A stretch of DNA of 64,000 nucleotides, from the NCBI GenBank assembly GCA_030142905.1, contig JASJOG010000019.1, positions 2,890,001 through 2,954,000 on the forward strand, read 5' to 3'. This document shows positions 41,423-53,900 of the stretch, in pieces. The notes under the pieces are model-generated. The model saw nothing but the letters and a program-made list of their open reading frames with translations, did not search any database and had not been told where the DNA came from. The translations under genes and the position numbers were made by a program. This DNA is from Heliopora coerulea. Lineage: Eukaryota > Cnidaria > Anthozoa > Scleralcyonacea > Helioporidae. Positions within the stretch are counted from its first letter, which is position 1. Each line of letters starts with the position of its first letter.

Positions 41423-41836
41423 CAGTGGCGGCGTGGCCGACCGAGACATTGGGACATTTCCCGGGGGGCCCAAGAGTTTGTAGAGTATAGGCCACAAGGA
41501 TTCGTAGGCAGAACGTCCTTTTGTAAGGTTAGGTACAGAATTAGCGTGTACGTGACATTTTATGTAGAGTTATGAAATTCAAAACTCCTGTAGGCTCTGC
41601 AGAGGAGTCACTTTTAATCATTTATATTTTATTATCGACGCCTGTCCTTATAGACACATGTCATGTCAGTAGTTTCTTCTAAGTTTTTATCTTAATGAAT
41701 ATGTGGTCTTATCATCTTCAATTCACATCGTATTTGTATTGGCAGCAGTCTCCTCACACCCACCTCACACTCAGTGCTAAATGTGGGCCCCTAACATATC
41801 ATTCCCAGTCCCTATTTGAGAGCCACGCCGCCACAG
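41423..41836. mobile_element. hAT-like MITE, copy 2
   Basis: Ends cagtggcggcgtgg and ccacgccgccacag. The right arm, read in reverse, shares ctcaaata and gggactggg words with copy 1 at 5,144. The flanks gatcctac and gaacctgc match at 6 of 8. Confidence 0.75.
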
Positions 41837-41962
41837 GAACCTGCGGTACGGTTAGGCGTAGGTACACTCTTCCGGTGTATCTCCGTATAAGGAAGTGGAA
41901 TGTCGTCTTTCAATATTCGCTCTTCGCGTTCCTCAAAGAAAAAATATTAAAGTATTATCAAC
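41837..41962 (+). promoter_or_regulatory. Candidate TATA-less promoter and 5' UTR of the tetraspan gene
   Basis: Contains ETS-type words cttccgg (41,869-41,875) and ggaag (41,891-41,895). It directly abuts the MITE. An upstream non-coding exon cannot be excluded. Confidence 0.35.
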
Positions 41963-42121
41963 ATGGCCACTCTTTATGGAAGTGGTAAAGGGCTCGTTCG
42001 CTTAGTAGCTGGCCTACAAATCTTAATTGGCGTTCTCCTGATGATTTTCGGCATCGTGGTTGCTGTTCAAACATGCCATTGGAGTTCCAAAGCTGGTCTT
42101 GGCATATGGATTGGACTTGTG
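41963..42121 (+). CDS. Tetraspan gene exon 1
   Basis: 53 codons from the ATG, ending GLV|gtaagc. Contains span 1 and the beginning of span 2. Confidence 0.85.
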
Positions 42122-45100
42122 GTAAGCCAAACGATTAACTCTCAATATTTACGTCTCTTGTGGCCAATTTTGTGACGATTTTGTTATCTTCGTGATGGAG
42201 ACTTATGTGGACCCTGGTAACTTGTTGGCAGGGGGTTTTAACTTTGGTTTTGAGTACAATTACAGTTTTGTTCGGTTGTAGTTTGTATCATACTCAACAA
42301 CTGTTTACCGTCCCGATAACTTTTCTCACTTGTTATCAAGTATTTATGTAATGTAGGACAGAATACCGTCGTGACGGTTTCTTTACTGGGAAACTGGGAA
42401 AAAGTATTCCGGAATCAGCTTGTATTAAGTTCTTAAACCTTCTAAACGGCGTAGTCTCACGCATAGGTCGGGTTCTCTCTAGGTTTTGCAGTTTGTATTC
42501 GCTTTGTTTGTACATCTCCAATATTCAAGCGGTGAATGTCGTAGCCCCTCACAAGATGGAAGATCAATTTGCTGACTGAAGTGGACTCAGTTTGTCAAAA
42601 AAGTTCATAGTTTTCAATGTTGAATACATATGCGTTGGCATTAATAACAAACTGCAAGAGTTGAGGTTTTTTTTTAAGTAGAAGAAAGTGCTGACAATAA
42701 ATTTTAATTATTGACTTATTGCTTCACTTCCGTTATAATGTAGCGTCTCATGCATGCAATTGTCAAAACAATACTAAATTAGAGAAAAATTTTCATCTTT
42801 TTTTCTTTATCCCAAAATATCAGGCATATGGCCAGGTTCTGTTGACTCTGCCCAAAAGTTTGACAGTCTTGAAAACTTCTATCTCAAAGTGTAAGCAGTT
42901 GTGTCACCCTAAGTTAAATTATTGGAGTAAGTCCAAGCTAACAGCTCCTCTGAAGGAACTGTTATTATACTGGACCTCCCAAAACGGCACTGTCCAGTAC
43001 ATTACCTTCCCAACAGAATATTTCATGAACTGACCTACACTGCTAAAGTTGAGAGAGCAGTGGTTGGGTTACCAGATTACAGCTCTACCAAGTGAGCTAT
43101 CAAAATATTCTTTTCATGTTACCCTGAGGATGATTCAGAAATAGAGTTGAAACACTGCACATCCTCATGGATGTCAAGCGTTAAGTTGTCAAGAGAATTT
43201 CTTGTGCACTTAAATTGGATTAAACGAGCATACTGTTCCCAGTTGAATCAACAGCTCGATTGGTAAAGCAGTGGTCCTTTAACCCAAAGATGCAAGTTCA
43301 AATCCCACTCTAGTTAACTTTTCTAGTTGACTTTAGCAGTGTAGGTCAATTCATGAAACATTCTGTTCTTGTTACCCCAAGGGTGATTCTGAAACTACCT
43401 TTCCACAAATGTTAATTTTTCCTGGTTTTTGCCTCTGAGTCGAAATTTAGGGCCTCGCAGGAGAGAACACTAGTTTTCAACTGGCCAGAAGTTATTGCAA
43501 ATTTTTGTACTATGCAACTTTCAATTTAAGACTCAGCTGGTGTTTTGTCCTGTTGACTTTAGACTTCATCAGGGCATCAAATAATAATCTTGTAGTTTAT
43601 TTACAAAGAAAGAAATTTTTGAGTGTTGTAATATGGCCCTTGTAAAGAGTTAGGCCATGAATTTGGCATATGTAATGGTGATAATGGTGGTGGAGTCATG
43701 GGTATGTTCAACATATTTTTGGCATTTACACTCAAATACACAAAAGAAGAAGGAAATTTTCAGGACTTTAATCTTATATTTACACATCTTACGGCAATAT
43801 AAATCAAAAGCTTGCTGCTAGTTAGCCAAGACATTTAAAATTTTGACCTAGATACAAGTTTAAACCCATACTGTTCATTGAAATCATTGCAGTAAACATT
43901 GTGTTTACTTTAATTATGTAGGTTATTATAACTGCAGTCGTTGGTCTTTGCAGTTGCTCTGTACGTGGACAAAAACTGGTAGGTGAAATGCACAGGAAAC
44001 TTTGTTTTTAAAATGTTGAGTAGGAACAATTACTTACATTGCTTATTATAGGAAAACATACAGTACTAACAATTGGTCATTTTGTGATGCACCAGGATTT
44101 GACTTACAGCATGTATTGTGACCATAGTTGTTATCATGAGAAAATTGTAAAATCATACAGTTAAAAAGTGGTTACAGTACCAGGATCAATCTTTAGTAGC
44201 ATCAATTTTTCTTCTCTGATGATTCAAAATAACAAAATCCCCTTATGCAAAAGTACTTGTCAAAACTGCAGAGGATTAGAAAATGATCTGTAAACCAATG
44301 CCATAAATTTAATTAAGCATGGCTTGACTTTTTAGCAATCTTGTTCTCACTCAAATATTTTTATATTTTTGTTTTCCAACATTTTATTTTCCAAAATTGG
44401 TGAAGCTGAAAAATAATCCTAATCACAAAAAATTTACTGAACAGAAGATGTTTCTGAAACATTCCTATTAATAGGATCTATGAAATAGAAAGTTACCTTT
44501 TGAAAATTTCTGAATTATGAGTTGGAGTACACTGTCTTAATAGGATTACGTTAAGTATGAAGGATTAAGGAGATAATATAAGGATTAAAACATGAAGTAT
44601 CATCCTGTTAGGTGCACTATGTTAAGAATATGAAGTATCTGCTTTTTTGTCCTCAGTTGTATATGGATTGTTGTACAGTTCAAGCATGAGTTCAAGATTT
44701 GGAACTCATATAATTGTACTAAAAAGGGATACACATATTGTATAAATCTTTCCAACTTCTTCATGATTGATGATTACTTACACCAGCATTGGTTTGAAGT
44801 GAAAAACTATTTTTGGTTGACATCTATGGTTCCATCTCATAATTGAGCTCCTTTTCCTTTAGATAAGCTGGTATTCTGGTTTATGTATTTTCTGTGCATT
44901 CCTGTCTGTCATTCTTGCCATCTGTTATGGAACTGCAATGTCTGACTTCTATGATGAGTTGAAGAGTGACACTTCGGCTGTGGACAAATTCTATTCAAGG
45001 CAATATGTGGCTGTATACATGCGAACAAGTTACTACACCCACTGTGTCTCTTCAGAAAAGAAAGCAGAGATTGAACGTGAGCGAACTGGCAACCGTGATG

Positions 45101-45339
45101 TTGACAAAGTTGAATCAGACACTCAGAGGAAACTAATTAGTGAGATGAACAAACATGGTCGAAATGGTTTGGGTTTCTCTGCAGTGTTCATGGCCTTGGC
45201 AGTACTGGAGTTTGTGTTTGCAAGTTCTGGGATAATGTATGCCTGTACCGCAGCAGGATGGTGCAACAAGAGAACTTACAACCCTCAATCAAAGTCTGTC
45301 ATTACTGTTCACCATTCACGGGCAACTGGTTTATTATAG
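41963..45339 (+). CDS. Four-transmembrane protein, three exons (whole gene)
   Basis: Exons 41,963-42,121, 43,922-43,978 and 44,863-45,339, all phase 0, give 230 residues. Span 1 (about 12-36) is RLVAGLQILIGVLLMIFGIV. Span 2 (about 48-66) crosses the exon 1/2 junction. Span 3 (about 74-97) is GLCIFCAFLSVILAICYG. Span 4 (about 180-206) is FSAVFMALAVLEFVFASSGI. A charged loop of about 80 residues (SDFYDELKSD to EMNKHGRNGLG) lies between spans 3 and 4. The layout matches tetraspan families such as MS4A/CD20-like, sarcospan-like or MARVEL-type proteins. There is no CCG motif, so it is not a classical tetraspanin. The start context aacATGG is good. Confidence 0.85.
43010..43110 (-). repeat. tRNA-derived SINE fragment, minus strand
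   Basis: On the minus strand it reads tagctcacttggtagagc (A box and D arm), then an anticodon-arm-like piece. It continues into the same tail (ctttagcagtgtaggtca) seen in the plus-strand copy. Confidence 0.65.
43240..43395 (+). repeat. tRNA-derived SINE fragment, plus strand
   Basis: A box agctcgattgg (43,253-43,263) and B box agttcaaatcc (43,295-43,305) are correctly spaced. The acceptor stem does not close, so it is not a tRNA gene. The tail contains ctttagcagtgtaggtcaat. Confidence 0.7.
43922..43978 (+). CDS. Tetraspan gene exon 2
   Basis: 19 codons (VIITAVVGLCSCSVRGQKL) completing span 2, with donor ctg|gtaggt. Confidence 0.8.
43979..44862 (+). other. Tetraspan intron 2
   Basis: 0.88 kb, AT-rich. 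Nothing recognised. Confidence 0.4.
44863..45339 (+). CDS. Tetraspan gene exon 3
   Basis: Starts ISWYSGLC after cctttag. Contains spans 3 and 4 and the short cytosolic tail ending HHSRATGLL with TAG. Confidence 0.87.
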   Translation: MSWYSGLCIFCAFLSVILAICYGTAMSDFYDELKSDTSAVDKFYSRQYVAVYMRTSYYTHCVSSEKKAEIERERTGNRDVDKVESDTQRKLISEMNKHGRNGLGFSAVFMALAVLEFVFASSGIMYACTAAGWCNKRTYNPQSKSVITVHHSRATGLL

Positions 45340-46310
45340 CTTTGTCAAGTTTGTACTTCATTTAAGGATTGTTGCATATAATGTTCAATGGCTTTGTTGA
45401 GTTTACCATAAAATATTTGTGGTAAAGTACTGCTTTAATTAATTAAATTGCTGTTGCAGGATCATACATAGACATTTAATGTACATTATTTTGTGTAAAC
45501 ATTCTACTCATTCATGTGACAAAGGTAACAAAAGGTTGGATCAAGTGACCAGTTGGTCACCCAATGCCAATGGAGAGTTCACCTATTTTGTGTCAGGAAA
45601 TTGTTCAAAGATTTACCACTTTATTAGTAATTCATCCCAGATTTAAAACCATTCTACTTGGTGGTTGTTCATCCACTTAAAGAATCAACCATCATCACAT
45701 AATTGGTAGTCAAGTTGGAAAAAATGGTTGCTATTGGCCCTGCCATGGCTGATAGAAACAAGAACTGACAGCTATGATGGTAGATATTGTTTCCAGCAGA
45801 AAATCTTTCAAACCCTGCCAATACTGTGATGGCATGGGTTTAAAGGTTACCCTGCATGCTTGTGTAGAGCCTCTGGTACCCAATGTATTTGAAGTCCAAT
45901 GTGATCCAGACATGAAGTGGTTTTTCATTATTATTTTATCAACTGGCCTTGCTTTTTTTGAAGATTTTTAAGCATGGAACTTAAGGATTTTGTTTTGCCT
46001 GTTGCTTTTGAACATAAAGATGAAAATCGTTTTTGTAATGTGTCTGCAAACTTATTCCAGGGTTAGGGTTGATCTGTTCCGTTTGTTTCACATTGGGCTT
46101 GTTTGTTCTGGATATTCATCCCTTTTGGGAAATCTTTTTGTGGTAAACTGACAATGTGTAAACATTTTCATAACAGCTTGAGTTTATTGCTTCTGCTTTA
46201 ATGTATTTTTACTGGACATCACTCTCATTGCGTTGTGATGATGTAACTTTTATTTCATTGCATATTAATGTGTTTCGTAAGGTGTAATAAAATCTTGTTT
46301 CTATGACTGC
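45340..46310 (+). other. 3' UTR of the tetraspan gene with poly(A) signal
   Basis: AATAAA at 46,286-46,291, about 950 nt after the stop. Nothing coding seen. Confidence 0.55.
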
Positions 46311-49199
46311 ACTTGATGGCTTTATTTAATGTAGTAATGTGAAAAATGTTTGTACTCCTTAATGTGCGTGTTGTTGAATATTTTTAGATCGCTCTGAAAC
46401 GCATCGAAATTACCCCAAAATATGGTAATTTCTCTGGGGAAAAAAATTTACGAAAAAAATAAAAGCGATAACAATTGGCTTTCGAGAATTTTTCGTCAAT
46501 TTAAAAGCATTTGGAATCATAACATATGACAATTCAGCCTAAATAACCAAATTTCCAATTCACTTTAAACTTTATAGGATAACACTCCGATCACTTCTGG
46601 TCATCAAATTGACTTTTGTTTTCGAGGAAAAAACTTGGGGAAAATTGTGCCATACTATAAAGGGGTTAACCCACGGCCTTTAATGGTTTTGCGACATGCT
46701 CAAAAGCCGAAAAAATTTAATATTTTACCCATCCCGTGTGGAAATTAGGGGAAACGACATGGCTGATGTTGCGAGAAATAGTTTTGACGAAATTGACACT
46801 CGGAACACTTGTTTTTTTGTTGTTTTGTTTGGTTTTTTTTATTTGTTTTGTTTTGTTTGTTTATTTATATAGTTAAGCGCCGTCATATCTAACACTCTAT
46901 TTTAGGAATTCTTTTTTGGACGAGGGATATGAAATTTGTGAGGGAAACCTCTTAAGACAGCTTGCACACGACTCTCACGTGACACCCAACCCTGCACGTG
47001 CATGTGTGCAACTGCCTTGAACCATGACTTGTTCATCTTCAAACGAAGATGTGTAGGTTGAAAAGTGTACATTTGTATGAGTTAAAGTTCTGTATTGACA
47101 AGTTGGAAGGTTCAAGGAAGGTCTAGGCTTTCAAGATAATCGACGTTTTTGTCCAGCGAAGTGAGGGGCAACAGCTGGTCTCGAAGAAACAGCGACCTCG
47201 AGAAACAAGATGATGGACTTGTAAATAAAGGAATATTGCTCGGGATTTATCGGTGAGTGTTTTTGTTATTCTAACCCGTTGTCCTGAAGTAATGAACTAG
47301 ACATGTTAGTCGTTGTGATTGAAGAACCAGAAGGGAATTGAAGTCTGGTTATAAATACAGCCCAGCAAATAATTTTGATAAGAACCATCATTAACACAAT
47401 TCAGACTTACAAGTCTAACTGGAGTTATATAAATTGCAGCCATTTTGTCCATAAGCGATTCATAGAACTTGAACATAGTTTTTGAGTTTCATGGTTACAG
47501 TACAGTGAAGGATCAATATAAGTATTGTCTCCCCGCTTCTACGTTTGAGGGGACAACACCTAAAGGTATGTTTAATTATCGTCTCCACGCTTCATTTCTA
47601 TAATTTCCTATATTAAACAAAAAAGAAAGTTGTTGTCGTTGCCCAAGTGTTTTCTTAAAGCCTCTTTACTCTTCGAGATTTCCTCAGATTTCCTGCGTGA
47701 TGACATGGAAATGACGTACTTGCTTTTACAAGAGGGTGCCTGCTGAAGGTCTGCCAAGTTTGACCAGATTCAGACCCGCGACCTATTTGACCCAAATTTG
47801 TCCACACGACCTTTGGTTTGAAAACCCCTGTTCTAACACATTTTCTGCTAGAAATACCACCAAATTTTACATTTTCACATATCAACAAAGTTTTTCAAAA
47901 CTGTATTTCACACATGTGGGTGGATACTTCCTCCAGTTAGCCAGAGTTAGCCAAAGCACAAGTAAACAAGCTAAAAGATTGTTGGAACTTAGTCACCAAA
48001 AGACTGGACACCTTCTCCAACTGTGATATCCCAGTAAGTGATCTGAGACCTTTATAAAGACAAACATGGCTTTGCTTTATCATATGAATGTCACGTGTAT
48101 TATATCATGGTTGGCTTGATTTCTCTTTTTCAGAGGAGGTTAACAAATAACTTATTAACCTCCTCAAGACATCCATGAACTTTTGACAAAATTTTGCTCT
48201 TGCTATTTTCATAGTCTGAAAAATTTGCTTATGCATGTTCAAAAGCCAACATCAAGGGACTCTATCCCAAATGTTTAGGATATTGGCTTCCAACATAAAG
48301 TAAATGTTTTTGTTTGTGGGATTACACCTTGACTGCCTAGAGAAGGATAACCAAGGCAACTGCCCTGGGATCCAGACTTTCAAGGTGGCTGGACAGACTG
48401 TAAGAACCTAGCCTAAGAAGTAACTTAATAACCCTTCAGAGGAGGTACAATTATGTGGTATTTTGAGAAATTTTCACTTAGAAGAGCATTTAAAAACAGT
48501 TTCATTTTCACTAAAAAATAATATTGGCACCCACTTGATGGGTTATGGGTAAAACAAACTGCTTCCCTGTTTTCCTTTACAAAGAAAAATTGTTTTCTCT
48601 TATTGTTTTATCTTCATTTTGTAATTTTATAGTCTGACGATGGGAAAACTGCCATTAATGAATCAGTGGATTATCAAAACATCCAGTTGTTTACTGCTGA
48701 AATGTGTATGCTCACACCCACTCATCCATCATACATCCACCTACTTAGCCAAACCACCCACCCATACACTTCACAGTTCAACCACCCACCCGACCATACA
48801 GTCCATTCATCCATGCACACTCTCCATCCATACACTGCATTGTGACATTTCATCAGTGGAATTCAACAGAATGAAGTGGAGGCCTAATGGGCATGAGAAG
48901 GGTGAATAACTGTCTCTAAAATAGTCTTCATAGTAATGTTAAGAAATCTTTACTTTGTGATATTTTTTTATAAACAGGAACAGTAGGTGACCCACCATGG
49001 CAATATTTCTCAGCTATTTGCTGGTATTATGAAATTCAGCTTTATGCAAAGCTGAAATACCCCAAGTGATTGGTTGCATCAACCTGGGACAGTTCTCCTA
49101 GTGAAGCCTGGTCATTTCCAGATGCTCTCAAGAAGTGCTATAACATGAGATGAACAAGTTTTGGCTAACACAATGTATTTGCCGGTCAGTAAAATTGAC

Positions 49200-49370
49200 A
49201 GGATGACATTCGGATACATCAGGATGACAATTGGATATGCCAGGATGACAATTGGATATGCCAGGATGACAATTGGATATGCCAGGATGACAATTGGATA
49301 TGCCAGGATGACAATTGGATACACCTGGATGACAATCGGATAAGCTTGGATGACAATCGGATACACCAGG
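49200..49370 (+). repeat. 21-bp minisatellite
   Basis: About eight copies of aggatgacaattggatatgc with edge divergence. The unit is a multiple of three, so it stays open in one frame, but there is no sign that it is coding. Confidence 0.9.
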
Positions 49371-50001
49371 AAGGTCTTGGTTAAGAATTCCTTGATGGAG
49401 TTGCTTGTGTTGGGTCTTGCCCGGTGCTCTGTCAACTTAAATGACAAACTGATGTTGGGTCAAGAAGTTTACTTGCACTATGCCACTGCAAGTGAGGTGG
49501 GAATTGGAGATATTGCTCAGAGAATATTACAGCTTGCTGGTAAAGTGAACGAACTTTGAATGAAGCTGAATATGTTTGCTTAACCATCATAGTTCTTTTA
49601 AATCCTGGTAAGTGTTAATGTTAGGTTTTTGGTTTAGCATTATGTAGGGTAGCTGGATTGTGTGGTGTGTTTTTGATATAGTATATGGTGTGGCAGTTAG
49701 TGATCTTGTGTGGTGTGATTTTCGTGAGGTAAACAATGACGTGTTGTTTTCTGGGGCTTTGTTTTGTGATGAGTGGTGTGACATGATATGGTGTAATGAT
49801 ATAGTGTGACCTTTGAAGCTTCATGCGATATGCTGCTTCTGGTGTAATGTCAATTGAAGTATTTGTGTATGGTGAGAGAAGGCGGTTTCTGTTCTTTAGC
49901 ATTTTTGATTTAGCTGATGGTGTTTAATTGAGAAAGAAATGCTGGCTAGATGTGATGCAGCAATGTAGCCTGTGTGGTGTGGTATTATCAAATAACACAG
50001 G

Positions 50002-50190
50002 ATTGGCAGGGAAGACAAGGGAAGGAAAGGAAAGGAAAGGGAAGGGAAGGGAAGAGATGAGACAAGACAAGACAAGATGCGAACAGAAGAGAAAAGAAGA
50101 AAACAATGGAGGAGAAAAGGGAAGAGGAGAGAACAGAAGGGAAGGCAAGGGAGAGGAATGGAATGGAAGAGAAGGGAAGGGTGGCCCAAG
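50002..50190 (+). repeat. Purine-rich GGAAA/AAGAC tract
   Basis: About 190 bp of almost pure A/G on this strand. Confidence 0.85.
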
Positions 50191-50646
50191 TTTGTGAGAA
50201 AACCCAGTGAGGTATGTGTAGTTCGACATTGGTCAACCTCTTTTAACCTACATTTATGCTCTCCTAATAACTTTCCCTTCAAAAGCAACCCACTCTCCTT
50301 AAACTTGCGTCATTAAATCAGGAACAGAGGCGATAAAGTTATATTTATTTTCATTTAAATTTAATTTTTATTTCATTTTAGAATTTCGACTAAAAATAGA
50401 ATAAAAATGAAATATAAATATTAGTTCAGTTGAATTAAAAATGACTTTTTTAAATTTATTTTTTATATTCATGTTTTCTTTCTATCTTATTTTTGTTTTA
50501 AAATAACAACGTGCAAGATTTTAGCGTATGTATTGCACGTGTAATCACGTTTGGGAGTTTCTATGTGCATGCGTACAATTATATGAAGTATACGTGACTG
50601 GTGAAAAAAGCTTCTTGTTTCTTTCTCGTCGTATTTTCAAAATCAG

Positions 50647-50923
50647 TTTTGAATGTAAAGAAGATTGGGAGAATGACATAATGCAAAGTGAAGAAGAATT
50701 CACTAGACTGAGCCTACAAGATCACCATTGGAAAGAACGCTCGAATGACGAGTGTGAACCTGATAGCAGTGGCTCATATTCCAGTAAACCGGAAAGACTT
50801 GTGGAAAACGAATATCTTGGACGATCGTCCACGACGTATCTTGCTCTTAAAATACCAATGCAAAAGATACATTTTGTTGACAATTACGAGCCACTTCGTC
50901 GGTGTCAAAGAGCGATTCCAGAA
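50647..50923 (+). CDS. EXD3: EXD3-like exon 1 (first recognised)
   Basis: The open frame contains EEEFTRLSLQDHHWKERSND and then the pre-domain strand YLALKIPMQKIHFVDNYEPL. It ends GAA|gtgtgt in phase 0. The acceptor tcaaaatcag is chosen by position only; the 5' edge is uncertain. Confidence 0.65.
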
Positions 50924-53900
50924 GTGTGTTGAATTTTTTTTGGTCTTGATAAAAGTTTGTTCTAACAATAACTAGTTTGACCGATGACTTTTGAAAAGCT
51001 TACGCAAAGAATTGAATGTATAATTCTTGGAATAGCACTTAAGAAGGTGGCGTTTTCGTAGGCAGACGTTGAATGAATCCACTAAACTTTTATCCTGTGA
51101 AGTATGAGTGTTAGCGCCCAAGCCAGCGAATAGCTGCAAGGTTTGTGACAGGGACATGGAATCCAGCGTTCCCTGTCAGTCCAACACTAGAATGTGCTTC
51201 CTTAAAGCCCTGCAGGAATGCTCGAGGGTCCATATTTGTAGTTGCCCGTCTTTAGGAAAACAGTGGACGTGATATTGGTCTGTACAATCTATCGTGAACC
51301 AATCGTTTGTTTATTTTTTTTATCTTAAAAGCCCGGCGTGACACTTGGATTTGATGCCGAATGGAAACCGCAAATGTGCCAAGCAGGTTTAGCACAAAGG
51401 TATCTTTGATGAAGTACATGTTTAAAGATAACGTATACGTAGATAACATATAGATACAAAAATAGGCGTAGATATAGGGGTATGTGAACCCATAGCATGA
51501 ACATGAACTTACCCGTAGACATCAGAAGACGTAGGTATTATTCATTCTTAGATTTTTTTTTTTTTTAACTTGTTCTATACTAGCCTGCTACAACAATATT
51601 TTGTTAGCTTGTGTTGACCAATAATTGACAGTGTATACAGTTCTATATCAGTTTCGTTTTATACTTCTTATATTGATTTGTTTGTATTAACTTCAAGGCC
51701 GTTGTTAGCGTTTATTTGCGGCTTTTTTATATCTTTTTTTTCAAGATTGTCCATCGTACAACTATCACTTCGAGACACAGTTTATACTCTGGACGTCATT
51801 GCTTTGGCTGAGATAATTCCTGAGCCTTCAATGTTAGCTTTCGCGAATGCTGTTTTTGCCAGTGAAAATGTTTTGAAATTAGGTAATAAATGTACAGTAT
51901 TGATTACTTATTAACCAAGTGCAGGGTCTGTCGAGTAGTACGCAGTCTGTTGTTGTTAATCCATTGCAATACGGACCTGAATTTGGTTTGTTTGTCTTTA
52001 AGTCAACTCGGAAATGTTCCCGCCAAAACTTGCCAGTCCATAGGGAAAATGTATTGCACAGCAAGGCAGCCAATCAATGGCCGTCTTTTGGGTTCACCTA
52101 TCATATCCTTACATATTTTGCATCTTCTACTTTAAGCTAACCCAGGGCCAAATAAATAATTTGAGTGAGTGCCACTTCGCAAGTGAAAATGTGAAAACAG
52201 CCTTAGCCACAAATGGAAAAACCTTGTGCTATTTGACCTTTTAATTGTTTTTTTATAGGTTATGGGGTGGAGTCAGACTTTACAGCTCTGGTAACAACGT
52301 TACTTGTCATGGAGAAAGCCATTAAGAAGATGAAAAGATTTGTTGATCTATGTACGTTGAGTTAGTTGGTAAGTAAATTGAAACTGTCCTGGATCATCTC
52401 TGTTCACCTTGCCTCCATTGTCTCAGGTAAGGAAGATCAAAAAAGACAAGTAATTCCCGATCATTTAACCTCAGGAATGAATTATACCCGGTCACGTTTT
52501 CGTCAGAAAGTGATTCCCGGTCATTTATAACTGGCGATGAATGTGGGGTTGGTTAATCCACCGTCTTAACGTGCATGAGCTTTGGTTATGTAAGTGCATG
52601 AAAAGAGATCAATTTTTTTTTGTTCGCGTGTGCCTTGCAGAGAATGCTGTAAATCAAGTTAAGCCTGGTCCAAATTTGTCATAAGAACGGGATTTTTTAG
52701 AGTGCTGATTGTAGGGGATTTTCGTGCCAAGTGTGAAAATTTTTTTTCGGACCGTCCAAGATGACCGCCAATCTAATCTTAAGAGTCTTGAGAACTGGAA
52801 TTATTTCTCTTTTAACGGTCAACGACAGACGGTTGCTGAGTTCCTCTGGATCGTTAGAAACAAGAACAAAACTGTTCACGATTATCAGCCTTTCTTACCA
52901 CAAGCGTGTGCCAGATTTTAGCGGTGAAATCTGTATTCTAAGCAAAAACAACTTTGCTTTAAGTAAGCCAAGACTACCGATCTCATGTCGGAGACATTAG
53001 CGACCCTCTCACGGCAGTTTTCGTTTTTTTAATTTTAAATTGTTATGCAGCTGTTTGAAATTCCTGTTATCAAGAAAAAGATTGACAAAAGAACAAAATC
53101 CCTCATGAGCTATGGCCACCTTAGTAAAAAGGGATCAAGTCTGTTGGTTCAACAGTGCCTTGGTTTACCGTTGGACAAAGCCCATCAGTTGTCAGATTGG
53201 GAACAGCGACTGTTGCTTGAGAAACAAATTGTCTATGCAAGTAAGACTATTTATAAGACTTTGCTGATTGGTTTGGCTAAAGTTAATACCAGGGGTGGGT
53301 CTAGAATATTTTTCACGTTAGGCAAATTTTTAAAAAGCACTAAACAGGGGGTGGATGACTATAAGCATCCCCTTCATTCTCTCTTGGCTAAATTTCAGAG
53401 CAAATGGACATTTGCGGGATTGATTTCAGAGCAAATCCCGAAATGGTTCTTAAAAATGACCAACTTACACAGTAAAAGTGGAAAGTTTTAGTCTTCTATT
53501 GTTATTATTAAGTGCCATGATTCAATATTTAACAAAAAGAACGGGGAAGTATAAATGATGATTTAAAAGTTTAATATGTTCAGGATGAAATTACAGTAAA
53601 AAGGTTGACTTAGATGAAGGCAAATGAAACATTCCAATGCGATGATTCAATACTACACTCTTGCTACACACATGCAAACTCAGCACTAAATAATGTACAA
53701 AGTGTGTAATGATCTACGTGAAATATGCTATGACTCCAAAGAAGTAGAGCTGTGCAGACAGTTTCCAAATTGCTCAGACCTGTTAAAGGAAGCGCATGAA
53801 AATAAATCAAAAATACAACTCTGAAGTAAAATAATAGGTGCTTTCACCCAAGGCAAAAAATAATGACGGTCCTTAAAGAGAGGAGACGGTTCACTGATTT

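Larger units (their letters stand above)
42122..43921 (+). other. Tetraspan intron 1 with SINE fragments
   Basis: Carries an inverted pair of tRNA-derived fragments at about 43,010-43,400. Nothing else recognised. Confidence 0.6.
46311..50646 (+). other. Intergenic sequence and unresolved 5' part of the EXD3-like gene
   Basis: Two CACGTG E-boxes (46,976-46,981 and 46,995-47,000) and a possible non-coding first exon ending at cg|gtgagt (47,252) suggest the gene starts near 47,000-47,250. EXD3 proteins have a long N-terminal region, but I could not identify its exons with confidence here. An open stretch at 49,380-49,559 and a lysine-rich piece at 47,940-48,026 are possible but unsupported. 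Repeats are listed separately. Confidence 0.35.

Noticed and set aside
43253..43305. tRNA gene
   Set aside because: A and B boxes fit, but the acceptor and anticodon stems do not close, and the tail matches a dispersed SINE.
49200..49370. CRISPR-like regular repeat
   Set aside because: Units are contiguous with no unique spacers, and the surroundings are an animal genome.
49161..49559. Frame with MTIGYAR repeats followed by a LARCSVNLNDKL segment
   Set aside because: The repeat part is a 21-bp minisatellite. The following segment has no recognised homology or good splice sites, so it is left uncalled.
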